The position numbers were made by a program, and so were the translations under genes. Under the pieces are notes generated by a model that saw only the letters and a program-made list of their open reading frames with translations, ran no database searches and was not told where the DNA came from. Shown in pieces: positions 7,371-13,860 of a DNA stretch of 21,106 bases. Every line of letters begins with the position of its first letter. The stretch's first letter is position 1. The stretch comes from Clostridia bacterium (GTDB taxonomy: Bacteria > Bacillota > Clostridia > Christensenellales > Aristaeellaceae), in the NCBI GenBank assembly GCA_016296675.1, contig JAEDIV010000026.1, positions 1-21,106 on the forward strand, written 5' to 3'.

Positions 7371-8699
7371 ATGGAAATCACGAGAAAAGCAGATGAAATG
7401 AGAAAAATCAAAATTACACCTGATTTTACTGAGATGGCGGCCGGAAGCGTATTGATAGAATGCGGAAGAACGCGTGTACTTTGCACGGCAAGCGTAGTTG
7501 AAAATGTGCCGCCCTTCAAGCGCGGAAGCGGTCAGGGCTGGCTTACAGCGGAATACGCGATGCTTCCCGGCTCCACGCCCACGAGAAAAGAACGCGACGG
7601 TCTTAAAAAGGACGGACGAGGCGTTGAAATTCAGCGCCTGATCGGCCGATCTCTTCGCGCCTGCGTGGATCTTACGAGACTTGGCGAAAGAACGATCTAC
7701 ATTGACTGCGATGTATTGCAGGCGGACGGCGGCACGCGCACGGCTTCCATTACCGGCGCGTTCTGCGCGCTCGTGAGTGCGGTGGCTAAGTTGATCCAAA
7801 AGGGGCTTATCGTGGATTCGCCCATCATCAAGCAGCTGGCGGCTGTCAGCGTCGGAATTATTGACAATGTTCCGACCCTTGACCTCGAATATGCCCAGGA
7901 TTCCCGCGCACAGGTGGACATGAACGTCATCATGACCAAGGACGCAAAGGGCAATATGGAGTATGTCGAAGTGCAGGGAACGGGCGAAGGCAGAACCTTC
8001 TCCAAAGCCGAAATGGACAAGCTTCTGAATCTTGCCAAAAAGGGCATTACAAAGCTTATGAAGGCGCAGCTTACCTGTGTTGGCGATAGAAGCTATGTCA
8101 TCGGCAAGAAGCCGCGTCTTGTGGTTGCTACGCGCAATTTTGGAAAGCTGAAGGAGCTTAAAAAGCTGCTTGGCGATATGTATGACGTAATGTCCATTGC
8201 GGAAGCGGGCGCGGTTTCCGATCCTGAAGAAACGGGCGAAACCTTTGCGGAAAATGCGCTGATCAAGGCGCAGGCGCTGATGGATGAACTAAGGTGCGCG
8301 ACAGTTGCCGACGACAGCGGTCTTGTTGTGGATGCGCTCGGCGGTAAGCCCGGCGTATACAGCGCAAGATATGCGGGCGTTCACGGCGATGATGAGGCCA
8401 ATAACGCAAAGCTTTTAAAAGAGCTTGAAAACGTTTCTGCGCCCAGAACGGCACGGTTTGCCTGCGCAATCGCCCTTACGCGGCCGGGACAGAAGCCCCT
8501 CATTTGCGAAGGAACCTGTGAAGGAAAAATCGCTTTTGAGAAACGCGGAGAAGACGGATTCGGCTACGATCCGCTGTTTGAGGCGGATGATCTCGGCGGA
8601 CGCACATTTGCAGAAGCGGGCGTTGAGGAGAAAAACGCCATCTCTCACAGAGGAAAAGCGATTAAGGCCCTGCTTCAGGCGCTGGAGGACGGAAAATGA
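7371..8699 (+). CDS. rph-rdgB: Fused RNase PH and RdgB/HAM1 XTP/dITP diphosphatase
   Basis: Two enzymes lie in one 442-residue frame. Residues 1-242 are RNase PH, which trims tRNA 3' ends phosphorolytically: GQGWLTAEYAMLPGSTPTR (54-72), RSLR (93-96) and the phosphate-binding DCDVLQADGGTRTASITGA stretch (112-130). Residues about 248-442 are RdgB/HAM1, which hydrolyses XTP, dITP and ITP to monophosphates: VVATRNFGKLKEL (251-263), DDSGLVVDALGGKPGVYSAR, GFGYDPLF and SHRGKA. The linker is about 5 residues (VIGKK). No stop or internal ribosome binding site separates them, and both halves look intact, so this is a genuine fusion rather than a reading error. In B. subtilis these are two adjacent genes, rph and ysnA. 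The start ATG 7371 follows AAAGGGAG. The gene overlaps the next by 4 bases (ATGA). Similar fusions are known in some other Firmicutes. Confidence 0.95.
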   Translation: MEITRKADEMRKIKITPDFTEMAAGSVLIECGRTRVLCTASVVENVPPFKRGSGQGWLTAEYAMLPGSTPTRKERDGLKKDGRGVEIQRLIGRSLRACVDLTRLGERTIYIDCDVLQADGGTRTASITGAFCALVSAVAKLIQKGLIVDSPIIKQLAAVSVGIIDNVPTLDLEYAQDSRAQVDMNVIMTKDAKGNMEYVEVQGTGEGRTFSKAEMDKLLNLAKKGITKLMKAQLTCVGDRSYVIGKKPRLVVATRNFGKLKELKKLLGDMYDVMSIAEAGAVSDPEETGETFAENALIKAQALMDELRCATVADDSGLVVDALGGKPGVYSARYAGVHGDDEANNAKLLKELENVSAPRTARFACAIALTRPGQKPLICEGTCEGKIAFEKRGEDGFGYDPLFEADDLGGRTFAEAGVEEKNAISHRGKAIKALLQALEDGK

Positions 8700-9160
8700 C
8701 CCGAATCGCCGTGTTTTCCGACAGCCATGGCAGGCTTGAGGTCTTTGAAAAGGCTGTAAGGGAACTGAAAGATATAAGCGCAATCGTCCATCTGGGCGAT
8801 TGCGCGTCTGATGCTGCAGAAATTATGCGTCTGACGGGAAGAGAGATTCTGACCATAAACGGAAACTGCGATATCATTTCACGCGAGCCGCTTTTCAGGA
8901 AGCTTGTGCTTGATGGAAAGACGGTATACTGCACACATGGACACAGGGAGCATGTGAAGATGGGCCTTATGCGTTTGTCTTACAGAGCAGAAGAGGAACA
9001 GGCGGATCTTGTTTTGTACGGGCATACGCATATTCAAAGCGTCCGGATGTTCGGGAAGACATGCTTTGTCAATCCCGGCGCAATGAAGGACGGACATTAC
9101 TGCACAATCACAATTGATGAGGGTGCAATCACGCCTGATATGCACTTTATCAGGCCTTGA
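8696..9160 (+). CDS. YfcE/MJ0936-type metallophosphoesterase (YsnB-like)
   Basis: This is a small calcineurin-like phosphodiesterase of 154 residues with all five metal motifs: DSH (D9, H11), GDC (D35), GNCD (N57), THGH (H81, H83) and GHTH (H110, H112). Such enzymes hydrolyse phosphodiester model substrates with Mn2+; the natural substrate is not settled. It is cytosolic, with no signal. Its ATG overlaps the stop of the rph-rdgB gene (ATGA), which indicates translational coupling, and it occupies the place of ysnB in the Bacillus gene order. No terminator is obvious before the tRNA promoter, so some read-through into the tRNA cluster is possible. Confidence 0.9.
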   Translation: MTRIAVFSDSHGRLEVFEKAVRELKDISAIVHLGDCASDAAEIMRLTGREILTINGNCDIISREPLFRKLVLDGKTVYCTHGHREHVKMGLMRLSYRAEEEQADLVLYGHTHIQSVRMFGKTCFVNPGAMKDGHYCTITIDEGAITPDMHFIRP

Positions 9161-9201
9161 AAAGTGCAAAGTAAATTATTTGTCAAATGCTAAAAAAAGA
9201 C

Positions 9202-9230
9202 TGGACAAAATGAGGGAACAGTGATATAAT
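9202..9230 (+). promoter_or_regulatory. Promoter of the tRNA cluster
   Basis: TGGACA (9202-9207), a 17-base spacer and TATAAT (9225-9230), placed about 40 bases before the first tRNA. The strength fits a stable-RNA promoter. Confidence 0.8.
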
Positions 9231-9276
9231 TTTATCCTGTCAGCAGGAAGTTCGCTTCGAACCGTGAGTTTGGTTT

Positions 9277-9350
<74 letters not shown>

Positions 9351-9357
9351 TAGATAT

Positions 9358-9432
9358 GGTGGATATAGCTCAGCTGGTTAGAGTGCCAGGTTGTGGCCCT
9401 GGAGGTCGTGGGTTCGAACCCCACTATTCACC
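9358..9432 (+). tRNA. tRNA-His (anticodon GUG)
   Basis: Acceptor GTGGATA (9359-9365) pairs with TATTCAC (9425-9431). Anticodon stem CCAGG/CCTGG encloses loop TTGTGGC (GTG at 9393-9395). The extra G-1 (9358) opposite discriminator C73 (9432) is the histidine identity mark. CCA is not encoded. Confidence 0.95.
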
Positions 9433-9459
9433 CTATCTTTTTTTATGCCACTCATGCGC

Positions 9460-9532
9460 TGGGGTGTAGCCAAGCGGTTAAGGCACGGGGCTTTGACTCC
9501 CGCATACGCTGGTTCGATCCCAGCCACCCCAG
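9460..9532 (+). tRNA. tRNA-Gln (anticodon UUG)
   Basis: Acceptor TGGGGTG (9460-9466) pairs with CACCCCA (9525-9531); the U1-A72 pair is typical of tRNA-Gln. Anticodon stem CGGGG/TCCCG holds loop CTTTGAC (TTG at 9493-9495). CCA is not encoded. Confidence 0.95.
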
Positions 9533-9539
9533 GAAATAT

Positions 9540-9612
9540 GATTCATTAGCTCAGCCGGTAGAGCACCTGACTTTTAATCAGGGTGTCCGGGGTTCGAATC
9601 CCCGATGGATCA
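9540..9612 (+). tRNA. tRNA-Lys (anticodon UUU)
   Basis: Acceptor GATTCAT (9540-9546) pairs with ATGGATC (9605-9611). Anticodon stem CCTGA/TCAGG holds loop CTTTTAA (TTT at 9573-9575). The discriminator is A9612. CCA is not encoded. Confidence 0.95.
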
Positions 9613-9620
9613 CGTGAAAA

Positions 9621-9652
9621 ACAGATTCTGAGAAATCAGAATCTGTTTTTGT
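9621..9652 (+). terminator. Terminator of the tRNA cluster
   Basis: A 10-bp perfect stem, ACAGATTCTG (9621-9630) with CAGAATCTGT (9637-9646), is followed by a T-run and lies 8 bases after tRNA-Lys. The A-run on the other side makes it symmetrical. Confidence 0.88.
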
Positions 9653-9662
9653 ATATAGAAAA

Positions 9663-9794
9663 GCCGCCCGATGAGGGCGGCCGACTGAAACAACGGTGCG
9701 ACTGGCAGAATTTCAGAGCGCGAGTAGCGTTGCCGGTACCAGGTCCTTATAGGGCTTAATCAAGCCACCGGCTTAGTCTGTGGTACAAGACTAA
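9663..9794 (+). ncRNA. Candidate structured non-coding RNA
   Basis: No convincing reading frame exists here, but complementary arms are dense: GCCGCCC/GGGCGGC (9663-9669/9675-9681), CTGAAA/TTTCAG (9685-9690/9711-9716), GCCGGT/ACCGGC (9732-9737/9767-9772) enclosing GGCTT/AAGCC (9753-9757/9762-9766), and TTAGTC/GACTAA (9773-9778/9789-9794). The last loop contains TGGT (9781-9784), able to pair as a pseudoknot with ACCA (9738-9741). Some possible pairs need G-U on the plus strand, such as GTCC/GGGC near 9743-9755, which favours plus orientation. It sits between the tRNA terminator and a further hairpin. The family is unproven; of known Firmicute RNAs, the raiA motif is my first guess from memory only. 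A tail of the tRNA transcript, or minus-strand RNA ending at the GC-rich hairpin, are alternatives. Confidence 0.45.
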
Positions 9795-9802
9795 AAATAC
9801 AT

Positions 9803-9836
9803 AAAACGCAGCGCGGAATTGTCTGCGCTGCGTTTT
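9803..9836. terminator. Bidirectional terminator hairpin
   Basis: AAAACGCAGCGC (9803-9814) pairs with GCGCTGCGTTTT (9825-9836). On the minus strand it ends the metallophosphoesterase gene, stopping just after the stop codon. On the plus strand it would close the candidate ncRNA. Confidence 0.8.
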
Positions 9837-9840
9837 AGTA

Positions 9841-11070
9841 TTAATCCAGGAAGCTTGCCGGAAGCTCGCCGGTTAATGTGATCAGGGTGATTTTCGGGGG
9901 GTTCATAAGGCGGAAGGGGAAGAGCGTGTCATCGGTGACCGAGAGCCCGGGGGATGTGTAGACCATGGTTCCGCCGACGGAGCGTTCGCCGGAGACGTAA
10001 TTCTGGTTCGGGAACCAGCCGTATCTGGCGGACATGCGCGAGGAAATGTGGAACGCGCCGATACCGGGGATGCGCCATTCGCCGTTGCAGAAATGACCGG
10101 AGAGAATGAGGTCAGGCGCGGGATAATAGCTTTTGAGTTCTTCCTGAGAAAGAGAATCCTGGGATACATAGATCTGGGAATCAGTGGGAACTTCATGGGC
10201 GAGCATGATGATGATGTCCTGGGAATTGTAAGTAAGAAGTCTCGATTCGGCTTTCGACATCATCTGGTAGCGGTAGCTGGTGAAGGGAAGTGCGTCGCGG
10301 CTTTCATTGATGCCAACGAGCATACTCTCCCGTTCCTGTTCCATTTCTTCTTTCAAAAGCTCTGCCGTGCTTGCGATATCAAGATTCAGGAAACTGTCGG
10401 GGAGCAGCCAGATATTGCTTGAACCTTTGGTAATTTTTTCGGGCTTGTTCAAAAGAATTGCGCCGCGCTCCTGCGCGCCGAGAACCCAGTCGCTCAATAC
10501 CATCTGGCTTAAGGTAAGGGTTTCGGAGGAATTGTCTCTTGCCTGATTGCGCAGAGGGGAAGGATCATTGTCGCCGGCGATAAAGTAGATGGGCTTTCTG
10601 GCGTTTAATATATCGAGCAGCGCGTAGAAAGCGGAGGGATTTCCGCTGTCGCCGATCATATCGCCCGTTATCAGAACAGCGTCATACGCGAGATTCTGTA
10701 TCAGTCGGTTCAGGGAGGACTGATCCTGTCCGAAGTTTTTACCCTGAAGGTCAGAGATGTGCAGGATCCGGTAGCCCTCAAAATCTTCAGGCAAGCCGGT
10801 AATAATGATGGATTCATGCTCCACGGAAACCGACCGGTCGTTCATGGCGAGAACGATCAGGAAAAGGGCGATAAACACAAGCGCCATAAAGCCGAAGAAT
10901 GTGATTTTCCTTCCGAGGATATGATATTCTCTTTGGACGTTGTCTTCGTGCGCAGCGGTCGCAAATGCATTCAGACGTTTGATCATTTCCCAGACTTTGA
11001 TCCAGAATGAATTCTTTTTCTGCGGTTTGCGTTTTTTCGCTTTCTTTCTGTTTTTTATATTTTCAGGCAT
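9841..11070 (-). CDS. Membrane-anchored metallophosphoesterase (YkuE/YaeI-like) with altered active-site motifs
   Basis: The 409-residue protein has a very basic N-terminus (RKKAKKRKPQKK), a membrane span at about 56-76 and an outward-facing calcineurin-like domain from about 88. Family landmarks are present: ISDLQG (105-110), ITGDMIGD (134-141), AGDND (165-169), LAHEVP (290-295), SGHFCNGEWRIPG (324-336) and the C-terminal PPKITLITL. Several metal-ligand positions differ from the usual SDLH, GNHD and GHTHGGQ: Gln109 for His, Asp167-Asn168 for Asn-His, and Cys328 for the second His. Activity may be lost or changed. YkuE relatives act outside the membrane on the cell envelope. AAAGGAG precedes ATG 11070. 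It is divergent from radA and is the only gene of its unit here. Confidence 0.82.
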   Translation of the reverse strand: MPENIKNRKKAKKRKPQKKNSFWIKVWEMIKRLNAFATAAHEDNVQREYHILGRKITFFGFMALVFIALFLIVLAMNDRSVSVEHESIIITGLPEDFEGYRILHISDLQGKNFGQDQSSLNRLIQNLAYDAVLITGDMIGDSGNPSAFYALLDILNARKPIYFIAGDNDPSPLRNQARDNSSETLTLSQMVLSDWVLGAQERGAILLNKPEKITKGSSNIWLLPDSFLNLDIASTAELLKEEMEQERESMLVGINESRDALPFTSYRYQMMSKAESRLLTYNSQDIIIMLAHEVPTDSQIYVSQDSLSQEELKSYYPAPDLILSGHFCNGEWRIPGIGAFHISSRMSARYGWFPNQNYVSGERSVGGTMVYTSPGLSVTDDTLFPFRLMNPPKITLITLTGELPASFLD

Positions 11071-11120
11071 GACTGCTTCTCCTTTGTTGAATGGAACTGC
11101 CTTTTTCTCGATAAATCTCT

Positions 11121-11148
11121 ATTATACATTATAAAACGGTTTGTCCAA
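11121..11148 (-). promoter_or_regulatory. Promoter of the membrane metallophosphoesterase gene
   Basis: On the minus strand TTGGAC (11148-11143), a 16-base spacer and TATAAT (11126-11121). Its -35 box overlaps the radA -35 box on the other strand. Confidence 0.6.
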
Positions 11149-11169
11149 AACGTAAAGGTGTGATATAAT
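11141..11169 (+). promoter_or_regulatory. Promoter of radA
   Basis: TTGTCC (11141-11146), a 17-base spacer and TATAAT (11164-11169). Transcription would start near 11176, leaving a leader of about 40 bases before ATG 11217. Confidence 0.7.
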
Positions 11170-11216
11170 AAAAAAGGGTTATGAATGATGAATAAACGAT
11201 GGGATTGTTGAGGGAT

Positions 11217-12611
11217 ATGGCAAAGATAAAATCGGTTTATGTATGCCAAGAGTGCGGATATGAAACGAATAAATGGATGGGCAAATGTCCGGAGTGCGGA
11301 AAATGGAATACCTTTTCCGAGGAGAGCAGGACCAATGCGGTCGTCGAAGAGAAAAAGCTCAAGCGGGCGCCCGGAGCCGGCGCGCCTGCGCTTGAGATTG
11401 ACGAAATCCCGGATGAGGCGTCCAGCCGCATTACCACCGGCATCGGCGAAATGGACAGAGTGCTGGGCGGCGGCATCGTTGAAGGAAGCATGGTTCTTGT
11501 CGGCGGCGATCCGGGTATCGGAAAAAGCACGCTTCTTACGCAGCTTTCCGCCAATGTTTCCCTAAGGGGCGAAAGGGTTTTGTATGTGTCCGGCGAAGAG
11601 AGCGCAAGGCAGATTAAGCTGCGCGCCAACCGTCTGGGCGCAAACACTTCCGGCTTTTTCGTGCTTGCGGAAAACGATGTGTCTATTGTTGAAAGGCGCA
11701 TGCAGGAGATTATGCCGACTGTTATGATCATCGACTCCATTCAGACGATGTATATGACGGAGATTTCTTCTGCGCCCGGCAGCGTCTCTCAGGTGCGTGA
11801 AAGCGCGGCGATGCTGATGCGCCTTGCCAAAACGAGCGGATGCGCAATGCTGCTTGTCGGTCATGTGACGAAGGAAGGCGCAATTGCAGGGCCCCGCGTG
11901 CTTGAGCACATGGTGGACGCCGTATTGTATTTTGAAGGAGACAGATCCAGCCAGTACAGACTTTTGCGCGCGGTTAAAAACCGATTCGGTTCCGTAAATG
12001 AGCTTGGTATGTTCGAAATGACCTCGACCGGTATGCGCGAAGTGACCAATGCCAGCGAAACGCTGCTGTCAGAACGCGCGCATGACGCCAGTGGTTGCGT
12101 GGTGTACTGCGCGATGGAAGGCACGCGTCCGCTCATGACCGATGTTCAGGCGCTGGTTACGCCGACGGTTTTCGGCAATCCCAGGCGCATGTCCAGCGGC
12201 ATTGAAGTGGGCAGGCTGTTCCTTTTGCTCGCTGTTCTTGAAAAGCGCGCAGCGCTTACGCTCTATAATCAGGATGTGTATATCAATATTGCCGGCGGCA
12301 TGACGCTTACCGAGCCCGCCAGCGATCTGGCCGTATGCGCAGCAATCGCCTCTTCCGGAAAGAACCTCCTCCTCGGCGCGGACTGGGCGCTGATGGGCGA
12401 AGTCGGTCTTGCGGGAGAACTGCGCGCTGTTCCGCACGCTGAGAGACGGCTGGGCGAGTGCCAGCGGCTTGGTTTTAAAAACGTAATTTTGCCGAAAGCC
12501 AACCTTAAATCCATTCAGGTTCCGGATGGATTGAACGCCATCGGGGCAGAGACGCTGTTTGACGCGCTGAAATTTCTCGGAATCTACAATGCGCCCGGCA
12601 GGTATAAATGA
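11217..12611 (+). CDS. radA: DNA repair protein RadA (Sms)
   Basis: RadA is a DnaB-like ATPase that extends branch migration in RecA-dependent recombination and repair. From ATG 11217 the protein has 464 residues. It has a C4 zinc finger (C10, C13, C24, C27; VCQECGYE and KCPECGKW), Walker A GGDPGIGKS at 96-104, the RadA-specific KNRFG motif at 254-258, and a C-terminal Lon-protease-like domain (about 290-464, GGMTLTEPASDLAVCAAIASS). The start is a compromise: ATG 11217 gives the usual MAKxK N-terminus but its GAGGG is only a few bases away, while ATG 11199 in the same frame has no good ribosome binding site. It is monocistronic here, with its own promoter, and followed by the hairpin-rich element. 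Confidence 0.95.
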   Translation: MAKIKSVYVCQECGYETNKWMGKCPECGKWNTFSEESRTNAVVEEKKLKRAPGAGAPALEIDEIPDEASSRITTGIGEMDRVLGGGIVEGSMVLVGGDPGIGKSTLLTQLSANVSLRGERVLYVSGEESARQIKLRANRLGANTSGFFVLAENDVSIVERRMQEIMPTVMIIDSIQTMYMTEISSAPGSVSQVRESAAMLMRLAKTSGCAMLLVGHVTKEGAIAGPRVLEHMVDAVLYFEGDRSSQYRLLRAVKNRFGSVNELGMFEMTSTGMREVTNASETLLSERAHDASGCVVYCAMEGTRPLMTDVQALVTPTVFGNPRRMSSGIEVGRLFLLLAVLEKRAALTLYNQDVYINIAGGMTLTEPASDLAVCAAIASSGKNLLLGADWALMGEVGLAGELRAVPHAERRLGECQRLGFKNVILPKANLKSIQVPDGLNAIGAETLFDALKFLGIYNAPGRYK

Positions 12612-12630
12612 ATTTAAAACCGCAAAAACT

Positions 12631-12655
12631 AACCTCCGATAAAGAATCGGAGGTT
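12631..12655. repeat. 25-base hairpin repeat, copy 1
   Basis: ACCTCCGAT (12632-12640) pairs with ATCGGAGGT (12646-12654) around loop AAAGA, flanked by A and T. The same 25 bases recur exactly at 12870-12894. It lies 20 bases after the radA stop but has no T-run, so it is a poor terminator. Confidence 0.9.
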
Positions 12656-12869
12656 CAAGCCATCAAAAAAGAACCTTTTTTGATGGGAAGGGCTGATCCC
12701 CTGAAATCCTGCGGGATTTCCGGGCGGGGATCGGATAGGGGAAGCGTTTTCAGTCGCTACGCTTTGTGAAAACGCGCGATTTAGGCGTACATGCCGCCAA
12801 AATCGATTGAAAATGGAGAGGAAGTTATCTCCCTCTCCATACCTCTCCCGGTGGTTTGTTGATGATCTG
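12656..12869. repeat. Hairpin-dense intergenic element between radA and the spoIID-like gene
   Basis: No credible gene lies in this stretch. It holds a series of inverted repeats: CCATCAAAAAA/TTTTTTGATGG (12660-12670/12676-12686); GATCCCC/GGGGATC (12695-12701/12726-12732) enclosing GAAATCC/GGATTTC (12703-12709/12714-12720); GCGTTTTCA/TGAAAACGC (12744-12752/12767-12775); and ATGGAGAG/CTCTCCAT (12813-12820/12833-12840). With the identical hairpins at both edges it looks like a small palindromic insertion (MITE or dispersed intergenic repeat) or a long structured leader of the following gene. No transposase is present. Confidence 0.6.
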
Positions 12870-12899
12870 AACCTCCGATAAAGAATCGGAGGTTTTTTT
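12870..12899 (+). promoter_or_regulatory. Terminator-like hairpin holding the spoIID ribosome binding site (repeat copy 2)
   Basis: This is the exact second copy of the 25-base hairpin (ACCTCCGAT 12871-12879 with ATCGGAGGT 12885-12893), followed by seven T. Its 3' arm contains GGAGG (12888-12892), which is 8 bases ahead of ATG 12901. The hairpin should therefore act as an intrinsic terminator at the gene's doorstep and also hide the ribosome binding site. Any anti-terminating partner would have to pair with one arm; copy 1 is fully complementary to it. Confidence 0.75.
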
Positions 12900-12900
12900 G

Positions 12901-13860
12901 ATGAGAAGGCTATCGTACTGGGTCCTTGCAATTGTGTTCGCGTTTTATGCGCTTTCCGGGTGCATGAAAAAGACAGAGGAGACGGATGAAAAGAAAACAC
13001 CTGAAATTAGCGACAAACTGATGATAAACGATGAAGGAATCCCTGAGATTACCGTGTATAACATAAAAGAGGAAATGTCCACACGCATGGATGTTGAAAG
13101 CTATGTTGAGGGCGTACTTGCTGGTGAAATCAAGAACAACTGGCCCGAGGAGGCGATGAAGGCGCAGGCGATCCTTGCCAGAACCTATGTGATGCGCTTT
13201 CTGGATACCCGGACCAGCAAATATGCAGGAGCGGATATTTCCACAGATATTACGGAAGCACAGGCGTATTCGGAGACGCTGATCAACGACCGGATCAAAA
13301 ACGCAGTCAAAGACACGCGCGGCATGGTCGTGACATATGACGGAGAACTTGCCAATACCTGGTTTCACGCGCATTCCGGCGGAATTACCGAGCTTCCGAT
13401 GGAGGGGCTTGAGTACGAGGAAAATCCGCCCTATGTCAAGAGTGTGAAATCGCCGGATTCGGAAAACGCGCCCAAAAATGTTCAGGCATGGGCGGTGTCG
13501 TTTTCCAATGCGCAGATGAAAAAAGCGCTTGGCGAGATGGGCATAACCATTGAAAAGGTGGATACGATTGAAATCGGAGAAACCGGCGTTTCCGGACGGG
13601 CGGTAAATTTTGTCATCAACGGAAAGACGGTATCTGCGCCAAGCCTTCGGATTGCGCTTGGCAGTGAAAAATTAAAATCCACGCTCATTACCCATGTAAA
13701 AACCACGGATGACGGCGTGGACTTTGAAGGAAGAGGTTACGGTCACGGCGTTGGGCTTTCCCAGTGGGGCGCATATCAGATGGCTGAGAACGGGGAAAGC
13801 GCTGAAAAGATTATCGAATACTACTTTAAGGATATCGATATTGTGAAGATGTGGGATTAG
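12901..13860 (+). CDS. spoIID: SpoIID/LytB-domain lipoprotein (stage II sporulation protein D-like)
   Basis: SpoIID is a lytic transglycosylase that cleaves denuded glycan strands during forespore engulfment. This 319-residue protein has an N-terminal hydrophobic signal ending in the lipobox LSGC (Cys21), so it is probably a lipoprotein, whereas Bacillus SpoIID has a transmembrane anchor. The domain shows VESYVEGVLAGEI (65-77, with Glu76 at the catalytic position), EAMKAQAILARTYVM (84-98), HAHSGG (around 157-162) and GYGHGVGLSQWGAYQ near 280-294. ATG 12901 is preferred over TTG 12898 because of GGAGG spacing. Its ribosome binding site lies in a terminator-like hairpin. The stop overlaps the stop of the convergent Nudix gene by 4 bases. 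A vegetative SpoIID paralogue of the LytB type cannot be excluded. Confidence 0.88.
   Translation: MRRLSYWVLAIVFAFYALSGCMKKTEETDEKKTPEISDKLMINDEGIPEITVYNIKEEMSTRMDVESYVEGVLAGEIKNNWPEEAMKAQAILARTYVMRFLDTRTSKYAGADISTDITEAQAYSETLINDRIKNAVKDTRGMVVTYDGELANTWFHAHSGGITELPMEGLEYEENPPYVKSVKSPDSENAPKNVQAWAVSFSNAQMKKALGEMGITIEKVDTIEIGETGVSGRAVNFVINGKTVSAPSLRIALGSEKLKSTLITHVKTTDDGVDFEGRGYGHGVGLSQWGAYQMAENGESAEKIIEYYFKDIDIVKMWD

Noticed and set aside
9393..9617. 74-codon plus-strand frame over the tRNA genes
   Set aside because: It is a translation of tRNA-His, tRNA-Gln and tRNA-Lys sequence, not a protein gene.
9651..9840. 4.5S/SRP RNA, tmRNA or 6S RNA
   Set aside because: I looked for the SRP GGAAG/GCAG loop, the tmRNA alanine acceptor and a 6S-like central bubble and found none.
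12631..12899. CRISPR array
   Set aside because: There are only two repeat copies, 239 bases apart, palindromic, with no regular spacers and no cas genes.
12629..13000. 123-codon minus-strand frame across the hairpin element
   Set aside because: It runs through the inverted repeats and into the start of the spoIID-like gene, has no ribosome binding site that I can see and is best explained by the repeat element.
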